A stretch of DNA of 64,000 nt from JANRLJ01 sp033762735 (GTDB taxonomy: Bacteria; Chloroflexota; Anaerolineae; Aggregatilineales; Phototrophicaceae): positions 124,001 to 188,000 of the forward strand of contig JANRLJ010000040.1 of the NCBI GenBank assembly GCA_033762735.1, given 5' to 3'. A program made the translations under genes and the position numbers. The notes beneath the pieces were generated by a model, which saw only the letters and a program-made list of their open reading frames with translations, searched no databases and was not told the DNA's origin. Below, in pieces: positions 49,789 to 58,716 of the stretch. Within the stretch, counting starts at the first letter, position 1. Each line of letters opens with the position of its first letter.

Positions 49789-52200
49789 ATGAGTGAAGCG
49801 ACACAGGCGTATTGTGTAAAGTGCAAAACCAAGCGGGATATGGTCAACGCCACACCCGTCTTTACCGCAACTGGCACACCGGCCACACGCGGAAGCTGCG
49901 CCGTCTGTGGGACGACGCTGGTGCGGATGGGCGAAACCGCTGCCCATGCTGCCCTGCCCCGCCCCGAAGTGACGGCCAGACCGCAGCGTACCGCGAAAAA
50001 GGCCGCTGGTAAAAAGGGCGCGGCAGGCAAGAAAACCGCCAAATCCAAAACCGCGAAGAAGAAGGCGGAAGCTTCTGCACCCGCTGGTAAACTGGCACGC
50101 AAGAAGCGCGTCGGCAAACTGGTGATTGTGGAGTCTCCCGCCAAAGCGCGCACGGTGGGCAACTTTCTGGGCAACGGTTTCACCGTAACCGCCTCAAAAG
50201 GTCACATCCGCGACCTGCTGGTAACACAGCTTTCGGTCGATGTGGAAAACGATTTCGAGCCAAAGTATCGCGTTCCGAATGATAAGCGCGATACCGTGAA
50301 GGAACTGAAGCAGCAGGTCGATGCTGCTGATGAAATCTTCCTCGCCACCGACCCCGACCGTGAAGGCGAGGCCATTGCATGGCACCTGATTGCCGCAACC
50401 GATATGGACGAGAGCCGCGTGAAGCGCGTCGTGTTCCATGAAATCACGGAACCTGCTGTCGAACATGCCTTCGCCCATCCGCGCACCATCAACATGGACT
50501 TAGTGAACGCGCAGCAGGCCCGCCGTATTCTCGACCGGTTGGTTGGTTATAACATCACCGAACTGCTGTGGGATCGTGTGCGTAACCGTCTTTCGGCTGG
50601 CCGCGTCCAGAGCATCGCGCTGCGGCTGGTGGTAGATCGTGAACGCGAGATCGAAGCATTCGTGCCGGTCGAGTACTGGACGCTGGACGCACGGCTGCAA
50701 AAGCAGATCAAGAACGGGACGAAGAATCTGCCCTTCCTCGCACGGCTGGTCAAGTATAAAGGCGAGGATGTGGACTTCCACAGTGAAGCCGATGTCCTGC
50801 CGCATCTCGATGTGCTGGAACGCAGCCGTTACACCGTGAGTGATGTTAAGCGCGGCACCCGTCAGCGCAAGCCATCCGCGCCATTTACGACCAGCACACT
50901 TCAGCAGGAAGCCTCGCGCCGTCTGGGGTTCAATGCCCGCCGCACGATGTCGGTTGCGCAGCAGCTTTACGAGGGTATCGATATTGGCGCAGAAGGCACG
51001 GTCGGGCTGATTACGTACATGCGTACCGACAGCACAACCGTCTCTGAACAGGCGCAGCAGGAAGCCCGCAGCTACATCGAAAAGCGCTTCAGCAAGACGT
51101 ATATGCCCACCAAAGCGCCGGAATACAAGACTAAGACCAAAGGTGCGCAGGAAGCGCATGAGGCCATCCGCCCGACCAGCGTTTTCCGCGCCCCCGCCGC
51201 GCTGGAGGCCAACCTCTCCCGCGATCAGCTCAAGCTGTACAGGCTGATCTGGGAGCGCTTCGTCGCCAGCCAGATGAGCAACGCGGTTTACGACACGCTG
51301 CGCATCGAGATTAAGGCGGGGCTGAGCGAGAAGGACACGCCCTATCTGTTCCGCGTCTCCGGCAGCACGATCAAATTCCCAGGCTTCCTCGCCCTGTATG
51401 AGGACACCCGCGACGAAGACGCGACGGTGGACGAGGACGAGGGGCGCATCCTACCCGATATGTCCCCCGAAGAACTGCTCGATCTGATTCAGCTTTTGCC
51501 GGAGCAGCACTTCACGCAGCCGCCGCCCCGTTACACCGAGGCCAGTCTGGTACGGATTCTGGAAGAATACGGCATTGGCCGTCCCAGCACCTACGCACCG
51601 ACTGTCGCCGTGATTCAGGATCGGGAATACGTCGAGAAGCAGGACAAGCGCCTGATCCCGACCGAGACGGGCAAGATCGTCAACGACCTGCTGGTACAGT
51701 TCTTCCCCGACGTGATGGACTACCAGTTCACCGCGCGGATGGAAGACCAGCTTGATGAAGTGTCTGAGGGAAATGTCGAATGGCGTCCCATGCTCAAGGA
51801 TTTCTATGCCCCCTTCGAGCACCAGCTTGAAAATGCCCACGAACACATGCCGCGCATAGAGCAGGAGGAACACGTCGGGCGCGACTGTCCCGTTTCCGGG
51901 CATCCGCTCGTTATCCGCTATGGGCGCTGGGGCAAGTTCATCGGCTGTTCGGATTATCCCAACTGTACCTATACCGAGCCGTATCTGGAACGGACAGGGA
52001 TCACCTGCCCGTTGTGCGGTGAGGAGCACAGCGGTGAATTGGTGGTGCGGCGTACGCGACGCGGGCGCGTGTTCTACGGCTGTTCGCGCTATCCAGAGTG
52101 CGAATACTCCGCCTGGAAGCTCCCCGGCAAGAAAAACCAGGAGCAGGGCGAAGCAGATGAAGAAGAAATGGTCGGCATCCCCAACAAATCGGCCAGCTAA
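49789..52200 (+). CDS. topA: DNA topoisomerase I with N-terminal DUF5679-type zinc finger
   Basis: An 803-residue type IA topoisomerase. Residues 1-50 form a DUF5679-like Cys4 finger (YCVKCKTK...GSCAVCGTTLVRMG). A Lys/Ala-rich linker runs to about 110. Next come the Toprim domain KLVIVESPAKARTVGNFLG with ATDPDREGEAIAWH, and the catalytic Tyr410 in LITYMRTDSTT. Two C-terminal zinc ribbons follow: the first reads CPVSG...GCSDYPNC and so lacks one Cys; the second, CPLCG...GCSRYPEC, is complete. The first finger and linker are extra to typical TopA. Function is relaxing negative supercoils. Confidence 0.96.
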   Translation: MSEATQAYCVKCKTKRDMVNATPVFTATGTPATRGSCAVCGTTLVRMGETAAHAALPRPEVTARPQRTAKKAAGKKGAAGKKTAKSKTAKKKAEASAPAGKLARKKRVGKLVIVESPAKARTVGNFLGNGFTVTASKGHIRDLLVTQLSVDVENDFEPKYRVPNDKRDTVKELKQQVDAADEIFLATDPDREGEAIAWHLIAATDMDESRVKRVVFHEITEPAVEHAFAHPRTINMDLVNAQQARRILDRLVGYNITELLWDRVRNRLSAGRVQSIALRLVVDREREIEAFVPVEYWTLDARLQKQIKNGTKNLPFLARLVKYKGEDVDFHSEADVLPHLDVLERSRYTVSDVKRGTRQRKPSAPFTTSTLQQEASRRLGFNARRTMSVAQQLYEGIDIGAEGTVGLITYMRTDSTTVSEQAQQEARSYIEKRFSKTYMPTKAPEYKTKTKGAQEAHEAIRPTSVFRAPAALEANLSRDQLKLYRLIWERFVASQMSNAVYDTLRIEIKAGLSEKDTPYLFRVSGSTIKFPGFLALYEDTRDEDATVDEDEGRILPDMSPEELLDLIQLLPEQHFTQPPPRYTEASLVRILEEYGIGRPSTYAPTVAVIQDREYVEKQDKRLIPTETGKIVNDLLVQFFPDVMDYQFTARMEDQLDEVSEGNVEWRPMLKDFYAPFEHQLENAHEHMPRIEQEEHVGRDCPVSGHPLVIRYGRWGKFIGCSDYPNCTYTEPYLERTGITCPLCGEEHSGELVVRRTRRGRVFYGCSRYPECEYSAWKLPGKKNQEQGEADEEEMVGIPNKSAS

Positions 52201-52210
52201 TTCCAGACAG

Positions 52211-52378
52211 TCAGCAGCGGGGCGAATCATTGCGTTCGCCCTGATGCGTCTGGCGTGACGATAGTACTTCCCAACCATCCTTGCAGAAACGAACCGAAAC
52301 CAAACAGGTTTTGCAGTTTTCGCAAGTCCACAGTAGGATATACTCAAAAGGGACAAACTTAATCGGCACCACATTCAT
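52211..52378 (-). CDS. Possible small Cys-rich protein
   Basis: A 55-codon frame on the minus strand in the topA-downstream gap. It starts ATG and encodes MNVVPIKFVPFEYILLW followed by TCENCKTC and later FCKDGWEVL. The CxxCxxC pattern could bind a metal. No SD is evident, it opposes both neighbours, and it may be chance. Listed because the rest of this gap is otherwise empty apart from a hairpin. Confidence 0.22.
   Translation of the reverse strand: MNVVPIKFVPFEYILLWTCENCKTCLVSVRFCKDGWEVLSSRQTHQGERNDSPRC
52220..52241 (+). terminator. Hairpin after topA
   Basis: Arms GGGCGAA (52220-52226) and TTCGCCC (52235-52241) around an eight-base loop, 20 bases after the topA stop. No T-run follows, so the terminator role is uncertain. 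Confidence 0.3.
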
Positions 52379-52413
52379 CGGTGATTGACGGAAGGCATGA
52401 GAAAGGCGGCATC

Positions 52414-53874
52414 ATGACCGAAGATCAGGCTGAAAAAAGAGGCAGACGCGCCCGGCAGGCCAAAGAACCGAAAGCCCCCAAAGAGTCCTCCGGCTCGCCG
52501 CTTGCAGGGTTCCGTCAGTGGCTGTCAGACAGCTACAACGGCCTGTTCAAAATCGTGATCCAGCCGCAGCTTCCCAAGCCGCGTGTGCTGGGATTCATGG
52601 TGGCATCGTTCCTGTTCGGGATGATCTGGGCATATCTGCTGGCACCGACTGTCTTTTACAACGGCGCACCGAACCAGATGAGTTCCGCACAGCAGGATCA
52701 GTATGTGCGCCTCATCGCGGGCAGCTACCAGGCCGGGGTGTATGACGACGGCCAAACGCAGGCGCTTCTCAACCGGGTTGACGAGCCGGGAGCGCGTGTC
52801 GAGCGTTTAATCCAGCAGGAAAGCGGGCAGGTGCAGTCCAGCCTCCAGGCTATTTTGCCGCTGGCGCAGGGGGCTGAAGGTACGCCCATCGCCCGCGACG
52901 GCGGTATCGTGCGCAGCATTCTCACCTTTGTGATTGCGGTCATTGCCTTCATCATCATTGCCAACGTTGCTGCCCTGCTGTGGGGGCTGCTGATCGGCGG
53001 CTTCGTCCAGCGCGGTCTGGCACGCCTGCGGCCCAAGACGGAGGCCGATCTCGATGCCCAACGCACGATGGAGGCCATCCGCGAGCGCAAGCGCATCGAA
53101 GGCGAACTGAAGGAAAAGATGGCGCAGCAGAACGCCGCCAGCGACTTCGGCCCGCCGATGATGAACAAAATCTCGGTCTACACCAAAGGCCGCCAGTTCG
53201 ACGACTCGTTCGCCATCGAAGATGCCAACGATATGTTCCTCGGCGAATGCGGCGCGACCATCGCCAAGACCATCGGCGACACGGGCGAACTGGCTGCGGT
53301 TGAAATCTGGCTGTTTGATAAAGAAGACTTCGTGCGGACGCTCACCAAAACCTTCGTCACCGAACACGCCTTTAATGACCCGGTGAGCCGCTCGGAACTG
53401 GACGCGAAAGTCGATAACCCCGCGACCGATCTGATCGTGTTCCGCCCAGGCGCAGTGCTGATTCTGGAAACCAATACCCTGCGCTTGCAGGCACGGGTTG
53501 AGGATATGGCCTACGGCACGAATCCTGCGCTGCCGCCGAACAGCTATATTGAAAAGCTCACGCTCAGCCTGTCGGCCTGGGAGAAGGCGAAGATCGGAGC
53601 TTCTGCTGGTGCGCCCGCTGGTATTCCTGCTGGCGTAGGGGCGGTCCCCGCTCCCGCGACACCGGTTCCGGCCTATAATCCGCCGCCTGCCCCGGCACCG
53701 ACTTACGCACCGCCGCCCACGCCAACACCGGGCTATAACCCGCCCCCGGCAGCACCGTTTGGCGGTGGCGCGACCCGTCCCGCCACACCACCACCGCCCC
53801 CGTCCTTCCCCGGACGCAAGGACGACGACGACCCCTTCGGCGGGACAGGGGACTTTACCCCCATCGGCGGGTAA
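52414..53874 (+). CDS. Unknown membrane protein with Pro-rich tail
   Basis: A 486-residue protein I do not recognise. A basic N-terminus (1-30) is followed by a membrane helix (about 60-80, VLGFMVASFLFGMIWAYLLA) and a short extracytoplasmic part. A second hydrophobic stretch lies at about 165-200. A soluble domain follows (about 205-420), opening with a charged helix and containing KISVYTKGRQFDDSFAIED and LIVFRPGAVLILET. The tail (420-486) is Pro/Ala/Gly-rich and ends with acidic residues. The soluble domain carries the bulk of the information. Start at 52414 with AAAGG upstream; the frame reaches 52381. A bidirectional terminator follows. Confidence 0.75.
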   Translation: MTEDQAEKRGRRARQAKEPKAPKESSGSPLAGFRQWLSDSYNGLFKIVIQPQLPKPRVLGFMVASFLFGMIWAYLLAPTVFYNGAPNQMSSAQQDQYVRLIAGSYQAGVYDDGQTQALLNRVDEPGARVERLIQQESGQVQSSLQAILPLAQGAEGTPIARDGGIVRSILTFVIAVIAFIIIANVAALLWGLLIGGFVQRGLARLRPKTEADLDAQRTMEAIRERKRIEGELKEKMAQQNAASDFGPPMMNKISVYTKGRQFDDSFAIEDANDMFLGECGATIAKTIGDTGELAAVEIWLFDKEDFVRTLTKTFVTEHAFNDPVSRSELDAKVDNPATDLIVFRPGAVLILETNTLRLQARVEDMAYGTNPALPPNSYIEKLTLSLSAWEKAKIGASAGAPAGIPAGVGAVPAPATPVPAYNPPPAPAPTYAPPPTPTPGYNPPPAAPFGGGATRPATPPPPPSFPGRKDDDDPFGGTGDFTPIGG

Positions 53875-53899
53875 GGCACTTTCGCAACAGAATCAAAAA

Positions 53900-53926
53900 C
53901 GCCCCGGTCACAGCGGGGCGTTTTTT
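53900..53926. terminator. Bidirectional intrinsic terminator
   Basis: CGCCCCG (53900-53906) and CGGGGCG (53914-53920) around a seven-base loop, with A-run on the left (53895-53899) and six T on the right (53921-53926). It serves the rightward membrane-protein gene and the leftward greA. Confidence 0.88.
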
Positions 53927-53951
53927 GTTACAGACGCTTCTGCGCGAACTG

Positions 53952-54419
53952 CTATTTGATGCTCTTGATCTTAAAGACGATCTCGCCAGAGGGTGTACTG
54001 GCGCGAACCTTATCACCACGTTTGCGATTCAGCAGCGCCTTGCCAATTGGGCTTTCATGAGAGATTTTGCGCTCACGCGGGTTGGCCTCTGCCGTGCCCA
54101 CGATCATGTACGTCTCATCTTCGTCCGAGCCTTCTTCACGAATCGTCACCTCCGACCCGACGCGGACGATGTCGGTTTGCCCGCTGTTGGAGATCACCTC
54201 CGCAGTGCGTAGAATGTTTTCCAGATATTGAATACGCCCTTCCACAAACGCCTTCTGCTCGCGGGTATCGTGATAATCGGCGTTTTCTTTCAGGTCGCCC
54301 TGGGCCACCGCTTCCTTCAGCTTAATCGCGAGTTCAGGCCTGCGAATATTGACGAGCTGATCCAGTTCACGCATCAACTCCTCTTTGCCTTCAGGGGTGA
54401 GATAGACGGGTTCAGACAT
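53952..54419 (-). CDS. greA: Transcription elongation factor GreA
   Basis: A 155-residue protein that helps backtracked RNA polymerase cut the nascent RNA. The N-terminal coiled coil starts YLTPEGKEELMRELDQL and holds the acidic tip GDLKENADYHDTREQ; the C-terminal FKBP-like part has SEVTI and SPIGKALLNRKRGDKV. The ATG at 54419 has AAAAGG upstream; the frame extends to 54569 through the neighbouring gene and is rejected. Probably co-transcribed with the hydrolase 38 bases upstream. Confidence 0.96.
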   Translation of the reverse strand: MSEPVYLTPEGKEELMRELDQLVNIRRPELAIKLKEAVAQGDLKENADYHDTREQKAFVEGRIQYLENILRTAEVISNSGQTDIVRVGSEVTIREEGSDEDETYMIVGTAEANPRERKISHESPIGKALLNRKRGDKVRASTPSGEIVFKIKSIK

Positions 54420-54457
54420 AGCAAAAACCTTTTCTAAGCGTGCTTTACAGTCGCTTT

Positions 54458-55303
54458 TTATGACACCGCAAAAGTTCCCTGGGTTCGGTATTGTTCCGCC
54501 AGCGACAGTACATTCTGGCGATGAAGCTGCTGTACTGCGCCATGCAGCAGAATGCGGCTTTTGCCACAATCCTCAATATCGATGGCATTGAGCGCGTCTT
54601 CCAGCGCGTTGTGGGTGAAGGCCTTTTCCACCGCCCGCTTTAACCGACTCAGGTAGTCCAGGTCGCTGAAGATTTTCTCCTCAACTTCACCCCGCAGGAT
54701 GATCTCGCCATGTCCCTGCACCACACTCTCAAACGTGTTCGGACGCAGCTTTTCCAGCGTGGAGAGAAACGCATCGTAACTGCCATCCACAAAATACGGC
54801 AGCGGCATCAGCGTATCCGCCGCGAACAACACCTGATCTTCTTCCACCAGGCATACAATCGAGTCCATGCTGTGCCCCGGTGTCCACCACAGCGAGAGCG
54901 TTTTGTTCCCCAGGTAGAGCGTTAAACGATCTTCAAACACCACATTCGGCAGCACGAGCGTCACATCGCGCATTTCGGGCATCGTCGTGCGCACCCGTTC
55001 CAGGCTTTCCCTGCCGCGCAGGTTCAGCAGTTCACGGCAGCGACGGTGAGCAATGACCTGCGCACCGTCAAAAAAACAGGTGCCGGTCGTGTGATCGGCA
55101 TGAAAATGGGTGTTGATAACCATTTTCACATCCACCCCCAGCCGTTCGGTGATGAAGCGCTTCATCTGCCGTGTTTCTTCAGGATAGACCAGGGTGTCGA
55201 TCACCACAGCGCCTTCAGTAGTGACGATCACGCCCGCCGTGACCTGCGCATACAGATCACTTGTGAAAACGTAGATGTCATCCGTCACCCGTTCACGCTG
55301 CAT
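54458..55303 (-). CDS. Metallo-beta-lactamase-fold hydrolase
   Basis: A 281-residue MBL-fold protein. Metal ligands are in NTHFHADHTTG, TPGHSMDSI, FAADTLMPLP and VQGHGE. An N-terminal VFTSDLYAQVTAGVIVTTEGAVVID strand leads in. The helical C-terminus (200-281) is longer than in glyoxalase II and has no recognised name. The substrate is unknown. It has its own promoter and is followed by greA. Confidence 0.85.
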   Translation of the reverse strand: MQRERVTDDIYVFTSDLYAQVTAGVIVTTEGAVVIDTLVYPEETRQMKRFITERLGVDVKMVINTHFHADHTTGTCFFDGAQVIAHRRCRELLNLRGRESLERVRTTMPEMRDVTLVLPNVVFEDRLTLYLGNKTLSLWWTPGHSMDSIVCLVEEDQVLFAADTLMPLPYFVDGSYDAFLSTLEKLRPNTFESVVQGHGEIILRGEVEEKIFSDLDYLSRLKRAVEKAFTHNALEDALNAIDIEDCGKSRILLHGAVQQLHRQNVLSLAEQYRTQGTFAVS

Positions 55304-55344
55304 AGGCCGAAAGTTTTACCTTCGTTTAATGTTCATTGTTGGCG

Positions 55345-55373
55345 AGTATAGTCAGTGCTAAAGCGAAAATCAA
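55345..55373 (-). promoter_or_regulatory. Promoter of the MBL hydrolase-greA unit
   Basis: On the minus strand, -35 TTGATT (complement of 55368-55373, four of six), 17-base spacer, -10 TATACT (complement of 55345-55350, five of six). The leader to the ATG at 55303 is about 35 bases. Confidence 0.5.
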
Positions 55374-55444
55374 GAGATTAAGGGGTGTCTAATTACGGCG
55401 GTCGCCAGCATACGTTATACTGCGTAATCAGGAGGGATTAACAG

Positions 55445-57604
55445 ATGCTCAAGACAAAATATACTGCATTTTTACTCATCTTCCTGCTGGTTGCGCTGGC
55501 CTTTGGACTGGTGCAGGCGCAGGAACAGCCCGTGTTCCGCATCGGGGTGCTGGACAGCGAACGCGGCCCGGTCACACGCGGGGCACAACTGGCCGTCGCG
55601 CAGATCAATGAAGCGGGCGGGGTGCGCGGCGCAGATGGCACCATCTTCCGCCTGGAACTGGTCATCCAGCCTACGCTTTCCGGTGAAGACCTGAGCGACG
55701 CGATTGACGTTATCAACGAAGCCAGCGTGATCGCCGTGCTGGGGCCGGAAACCACCGAGCAAGTTCTCAACAACCTGCCCCTGCTGCAAGACCTGGGAGT
55801 GCCAGTTCTGACACCCGCGATTGGCGATACCGTCATCGCCTCGGATTCGGCTCAACTGCTGTTCAGAACCCGCGCAGCAGAGCGTTTTCAGGGATCGGCG
55901 CTGGCGGACTATCTGACGAACATTCTTCAGGCAACCAACGTCGGCACCGTACAGCTTGACAGCGACAGCACCGCCAGCCGGGTCGGGTTTTCGCTGGCGC
56001 TCTCCCAGCTTGAAAATGCCCCCGAAGAAGAAACCCTGCCGATTCTGGAAGACACCGACGGACTGCCGGAACTGGTGGCGCAGGTCATCGAACTCAATCC
56101 CCAGGCGACGGTCGCCTTTGGAGAACCCGCCCTTGCCAGCGCCTTCTACACGCAGCTTCGCGCGAATGGGTATGTCGGGCTGTTTGCCTATAATCAGGCG
56201 CAGGATCCCATTTTCCGCGACAGCGTTCAACTGGAACAGCTTCGCGGTGTCCTGAGCACGACGACATGGCCTTACAGCGCCCTGGATGACGTGAGTGATG
56301 CCTTTCTGAACGATTTTGTACGCGCTTTTGGCGAAGTTCCCGGTCAGGTAGAGGCGGCCAGCTATGACGCGGTGCAGATGCTCGCGGTCGCCATCGGCCA
56401 ACCGGGCGAACTGGCGACCAATCTGGCTGGTCTGACGGATGTGGTCGGCGTTCAGGGGACGCTGAATCCAACAAATCTGCTGCGCGGCGAGACGAGCGAA
56501 TATGTCTCAGTCATTCAGTTGGGCGCACTGGGGGGCGTGGAAATTCTCGCCCGCTACGCCGGGAATCAACGGCTGGAAGATGACGGAGAGCAGGTGGTCG
56601 AAGGGGAACCCGCCCCAACCGCAACACCCCAGCTTGACGGCGTATTCATCACCATTCAGAACGCGATTCAGAATGTGCGCACGGGGCCAGGGCTGGAATA
56701 CGCCGTACTCGGTCAGCTTCGACAGGGCGAGACGGCGCGGGTGATCGGCGCGACGATTGACTTCACCTGGGTCGTGATCGAATTCCGAGGGCAGAACGGG
56801 TGGCTGGCGACCTATCTGCTGGACGTGATCGGCGACCGCACGACGGTTCCAGTGATTACACCGCCGCCCACCCCAACCCCCGGCCCGGCGACCGCGACAC
56901 CCACCGCGCAGCCGTCGGTCGATGTGGTCATTCTCTCAGCAGTTCCTACCACGCTGACGCTGGGTACAACCACCAACATCAACGTCACTGTCCAGAATAT
57001 CGGCAGTGTCCCGGCTGGCCCGTTCGCCATTGCCAGCACACTCCCGCCGGATAACTTCTTCGCGTCGGCCAATCTGCCTGGTCTTGCGCCCGGTCAGCAG
57101 GCGACAGTGACTCTGCCTGCTACGCTCAATACGGCAACAGGCAATTTCACGGCGGTGGTCGTGGCCGATCTCAACAATGAAGTTGCGGAAAGCCCCGCAG
57201 GCGAAGCGAACAACGATGACTTTATCTTCAGCTACCGCATCGACCGACCGATCACACTGATTAACAACACGACCCTCCCTGTGAACGGTCAGCTTGATCT
57301 GGAAGGTAACGTCTCGCCGGTGTTCGATGTGCAGTACACCGCCGCCGGACTGAATACGACGGGTGCATGTTCGGGCACGGCCAACTGTGTCGGCCTGCTC
57401 AGCCCCACCCTCACCTGGGATACATCGCACTACGACGCGATTAATCCTGCAACAGGCGTAAACGCGACCCTGATCGCCAATGCCTCGCTCACGCCGGGGA
57501 CGACCATCGGGATTCTGACCGCCGAAGGCCGCCGGGGTGTGCTGCGGGTGGACGCGATTAATCCGGGTGTCTCGATTACTTTAACGTATCGGCTGTATCA
57601 GTAA
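55445..57604 (+). CDS. Secreted receptor-like protein: ligand-binding domain, SH3 and CARDB domains
   Basis: A 719-residue exported protein. After a signal peptide (1-26) comes a type-1 periplasmic-binding domain like branched-chain amino-acid receptors (about 30-385, beginning FRIGVLDSERGPVTRGAQLAV). An SH3-like module follows (about 399-465, NVRTGPGLEYAVLGQLRQGE), then a Pro/Thr linker, a CARDB-type adhesion domain (about 492-595) and a C-terminal beta domain to 719 with one CSGTANC pair. No transporter genes are adjacent. The fusion points to a wall-associated sensor or adhesin rather than an ABC component. A near-perfect SD (AGGAGGG) precedes the ATG. A TATACT hexamer lies at 55416. Confidence 0.85.
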   Translation: MLKTKYTAFLLIFLLVALAFGLVQAQEQPVFRIGVLDSERGPVTRGAQLAVAQINEAGGVRGADGTIFRLELVIQPTLSGEDLSDAIDVINEASVIAVLGPETTEQVLNNLPLLQDLGVPVLTPAIGDTVIASDSAQLLFRTRAAERFQGSALADYLTNILQATNVGTVQLDSDSTASRVGFSLALSQLENAPEEETLPILEDTDGLPELVAQVIELNPQATVAFGEPALASAFYTQLRANGYVGLFAYNQAQDPIFRDSVQLEQLRGVLSTTTWPYSALDDVSDAFLNDFVRAFGEVPGQVEAASYDAVQMLAVAIGQPGELATNLAGLTDVVGVQGTLNPTNLLRGETSEYVSVIQLGALGGVEILARYAGNQRLEDDGEQVVEGEPAPTATPQLDGVFITIQNAIQNVRTGPGLEYAVLGQLRQGETARVIGATIDFTWVVIEFRGQNGWLATYLLDVIGDRTTVPVITPPPTPTPGPATATPTAQPSVDVVILSAVPTTLTLGTTTNINVTVQNIGSVPAGPFAIASTLPPDNFFASANLPGLAPGQQATVTLPATLNTATGNFTAVVVADLNNEVAESPAGEANNDDFIFSYRIDRPITLINNTTLPVNGQLDLEGNVSPVFDVQYTAAGLNTTGACSGTANCVGLLSPTLTWDTSHYDAINPATGVNATLIANASLTPGTTIGILTAEGRRGVLRVDAINPGVSITLTYRLYQ

Positions 57605-57618
57605 TTGCTGTGTCTCTT

Positions 57619-57647
57619 GTAGGGGCGGGTCGCTGACTCGCCCCTAC
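57619..57647. repeat. GTAGGGGCG inverted repeat between convergent genes
   Basis: Perfect nine-base arms GTAGGGGCG and CGCCCCTAC, with an inner GTC/GAC pair, in the 39-base spacer and overlapping the stop of the M23 gene. It belongs to the same sequence type as the 37.3 kb repeats and probably terminates both transcripts. Confidence 0.7.
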
Positions 57648-58678
57648 TCCAGCGGGACATCCACAAACGTGGTTTCGCCCGCCCGAATCGTGACCGTCTG
57701 CCGAAAGCGCACCCGCCCGGTTTCCTCTGCGACAATCACCTCGTACTCCCCTTCGGGCAGATCGCCGTAGGTGAAGTTTTCCCGCCAGATATAGTCACTG
57801 TTGACGAGATCACTGGCGTAGGTGGTGGCGTAGCGAACCGCCGCCGAATTCAGCGCCCGAATCTGCACCGTGACTTCAAGCTGCGGTTCGCCATCCTGGG
57901 TCACGAACCCAGCCAGCGTCCCGAAGCCCATCCAGGGGTAAATCCACAGATCAGGGTTGCGGGTGGCATTGAAATCATCCGGGTCGCCAACGCGCACTTC
58001 AAAGTGCAGATGCGGCCCATCTGCGACGCCCGTATCCCCGACGATGCCGACCCGATCTCCTGCCCGGACTTCCTGCCCTTCCTCGACCTCAACCCGGTCG
58101 AGATGTCCATACAGCGAGTAGACGGGCAGCCCTTCGGGAGACTGCATCGTGTGCTCAATCACGACAAGCCGCCCGTAATACCACGTCTGCGGCCCAAATT
58201 CCCGTTCCAGATCATCACCGGCATAGTAAACCGTCCCCGCCGCTGCTGCCAGCACAGGTGTCCCGCGTGGGTTGACAAATTCCACGCCCACATGAACGGC
58301 GCGTCGTCCGCCCTGTGTACTGCCATAAGGATAGGTACGGTCGACATAATCCTGCTCCGCATCGCGCGAGACAGGGCGATTCAGCACGTAATGATCGACC
58401 AGTTCGGGGGTCGGGGTGACGGTTGGCGTTTCGGTCAGAGTCGGCGTGAGCGTGATGGTGGGTGTCGCGGTGGGCGGCTCCGTGTTGGTAGGTGTGGGGA
58501 TTGGCGTGCGTGTCGCTGGGGGTGGCCCGGCAGTAGGGACAGCGGTCGCTTGCAAGGCGACCGTGGTCGGGGCGCTGGTGATGGCGACGGCCTGTGGACG
58601 TTCGGTATTCCCCTGGCAGGCACTTACCAACAACAGGACGGAAAGCAGAAGTGTAGAAATCCAGTTCCGATAGGACAT
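57644..58678 (-). CDS. M23-family peptidase-like lipoprotein
   Basis: A 344-residue lipoprotein with lipobox LVSAC (Cys21), a Thr/Pro linker (30-92) and an M23 (LytM) domain. The domain has RAVHVGVEFVNPRGTPV, YSLYGHLDRVEV and ADGPHLHFEVR. The first zinc motif, normally HxxxD, reads HVGVE (His129, Glu133), so the Asp ligand is replaced by Glu; the HLH (His223, His225) and His192 are present. A C-terminal beta domain (about 245-344) follows. It may cut wall peptides or be a regulator. It ends the leftward surface-protein operon. Confidence 0.88.
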   Translation of the reverse strand: MSYRNWISTLLLSVLLLVSACQGNTERPQAVAITSAPTTVALQATAVPTAGPPPATRTPIPTPTNTEPPTATPTITLTPTLTETPTVTPTPELVDHYVLNRPVSRDAEQDYVDRTYPYGSTQGGRRAVHVGVEFVNPRGTPVLAAAAGTVYYAGDDLEREFGPQTWYYGRLVVIEHTMQSPEGLPVYSLYGHLDRVEVEEGQEVRAGDRVGIVGDTGVADGPHLHFEVRVGDPDDFNATRNPDLWIYPWMGFGTLAGFVTQDGEPQLEVTVQIRALNSAAVRYATTYASDLVNSDYIWRENFTYGDLPEGEYEVIVAEETGRVRFRQTVTIRAGETTFVDVPLE

Positions 58679-58716
58679 GCAGTGAATGCTCGCTCTAGCT
58701 CAAGGACGTAGGGAGG

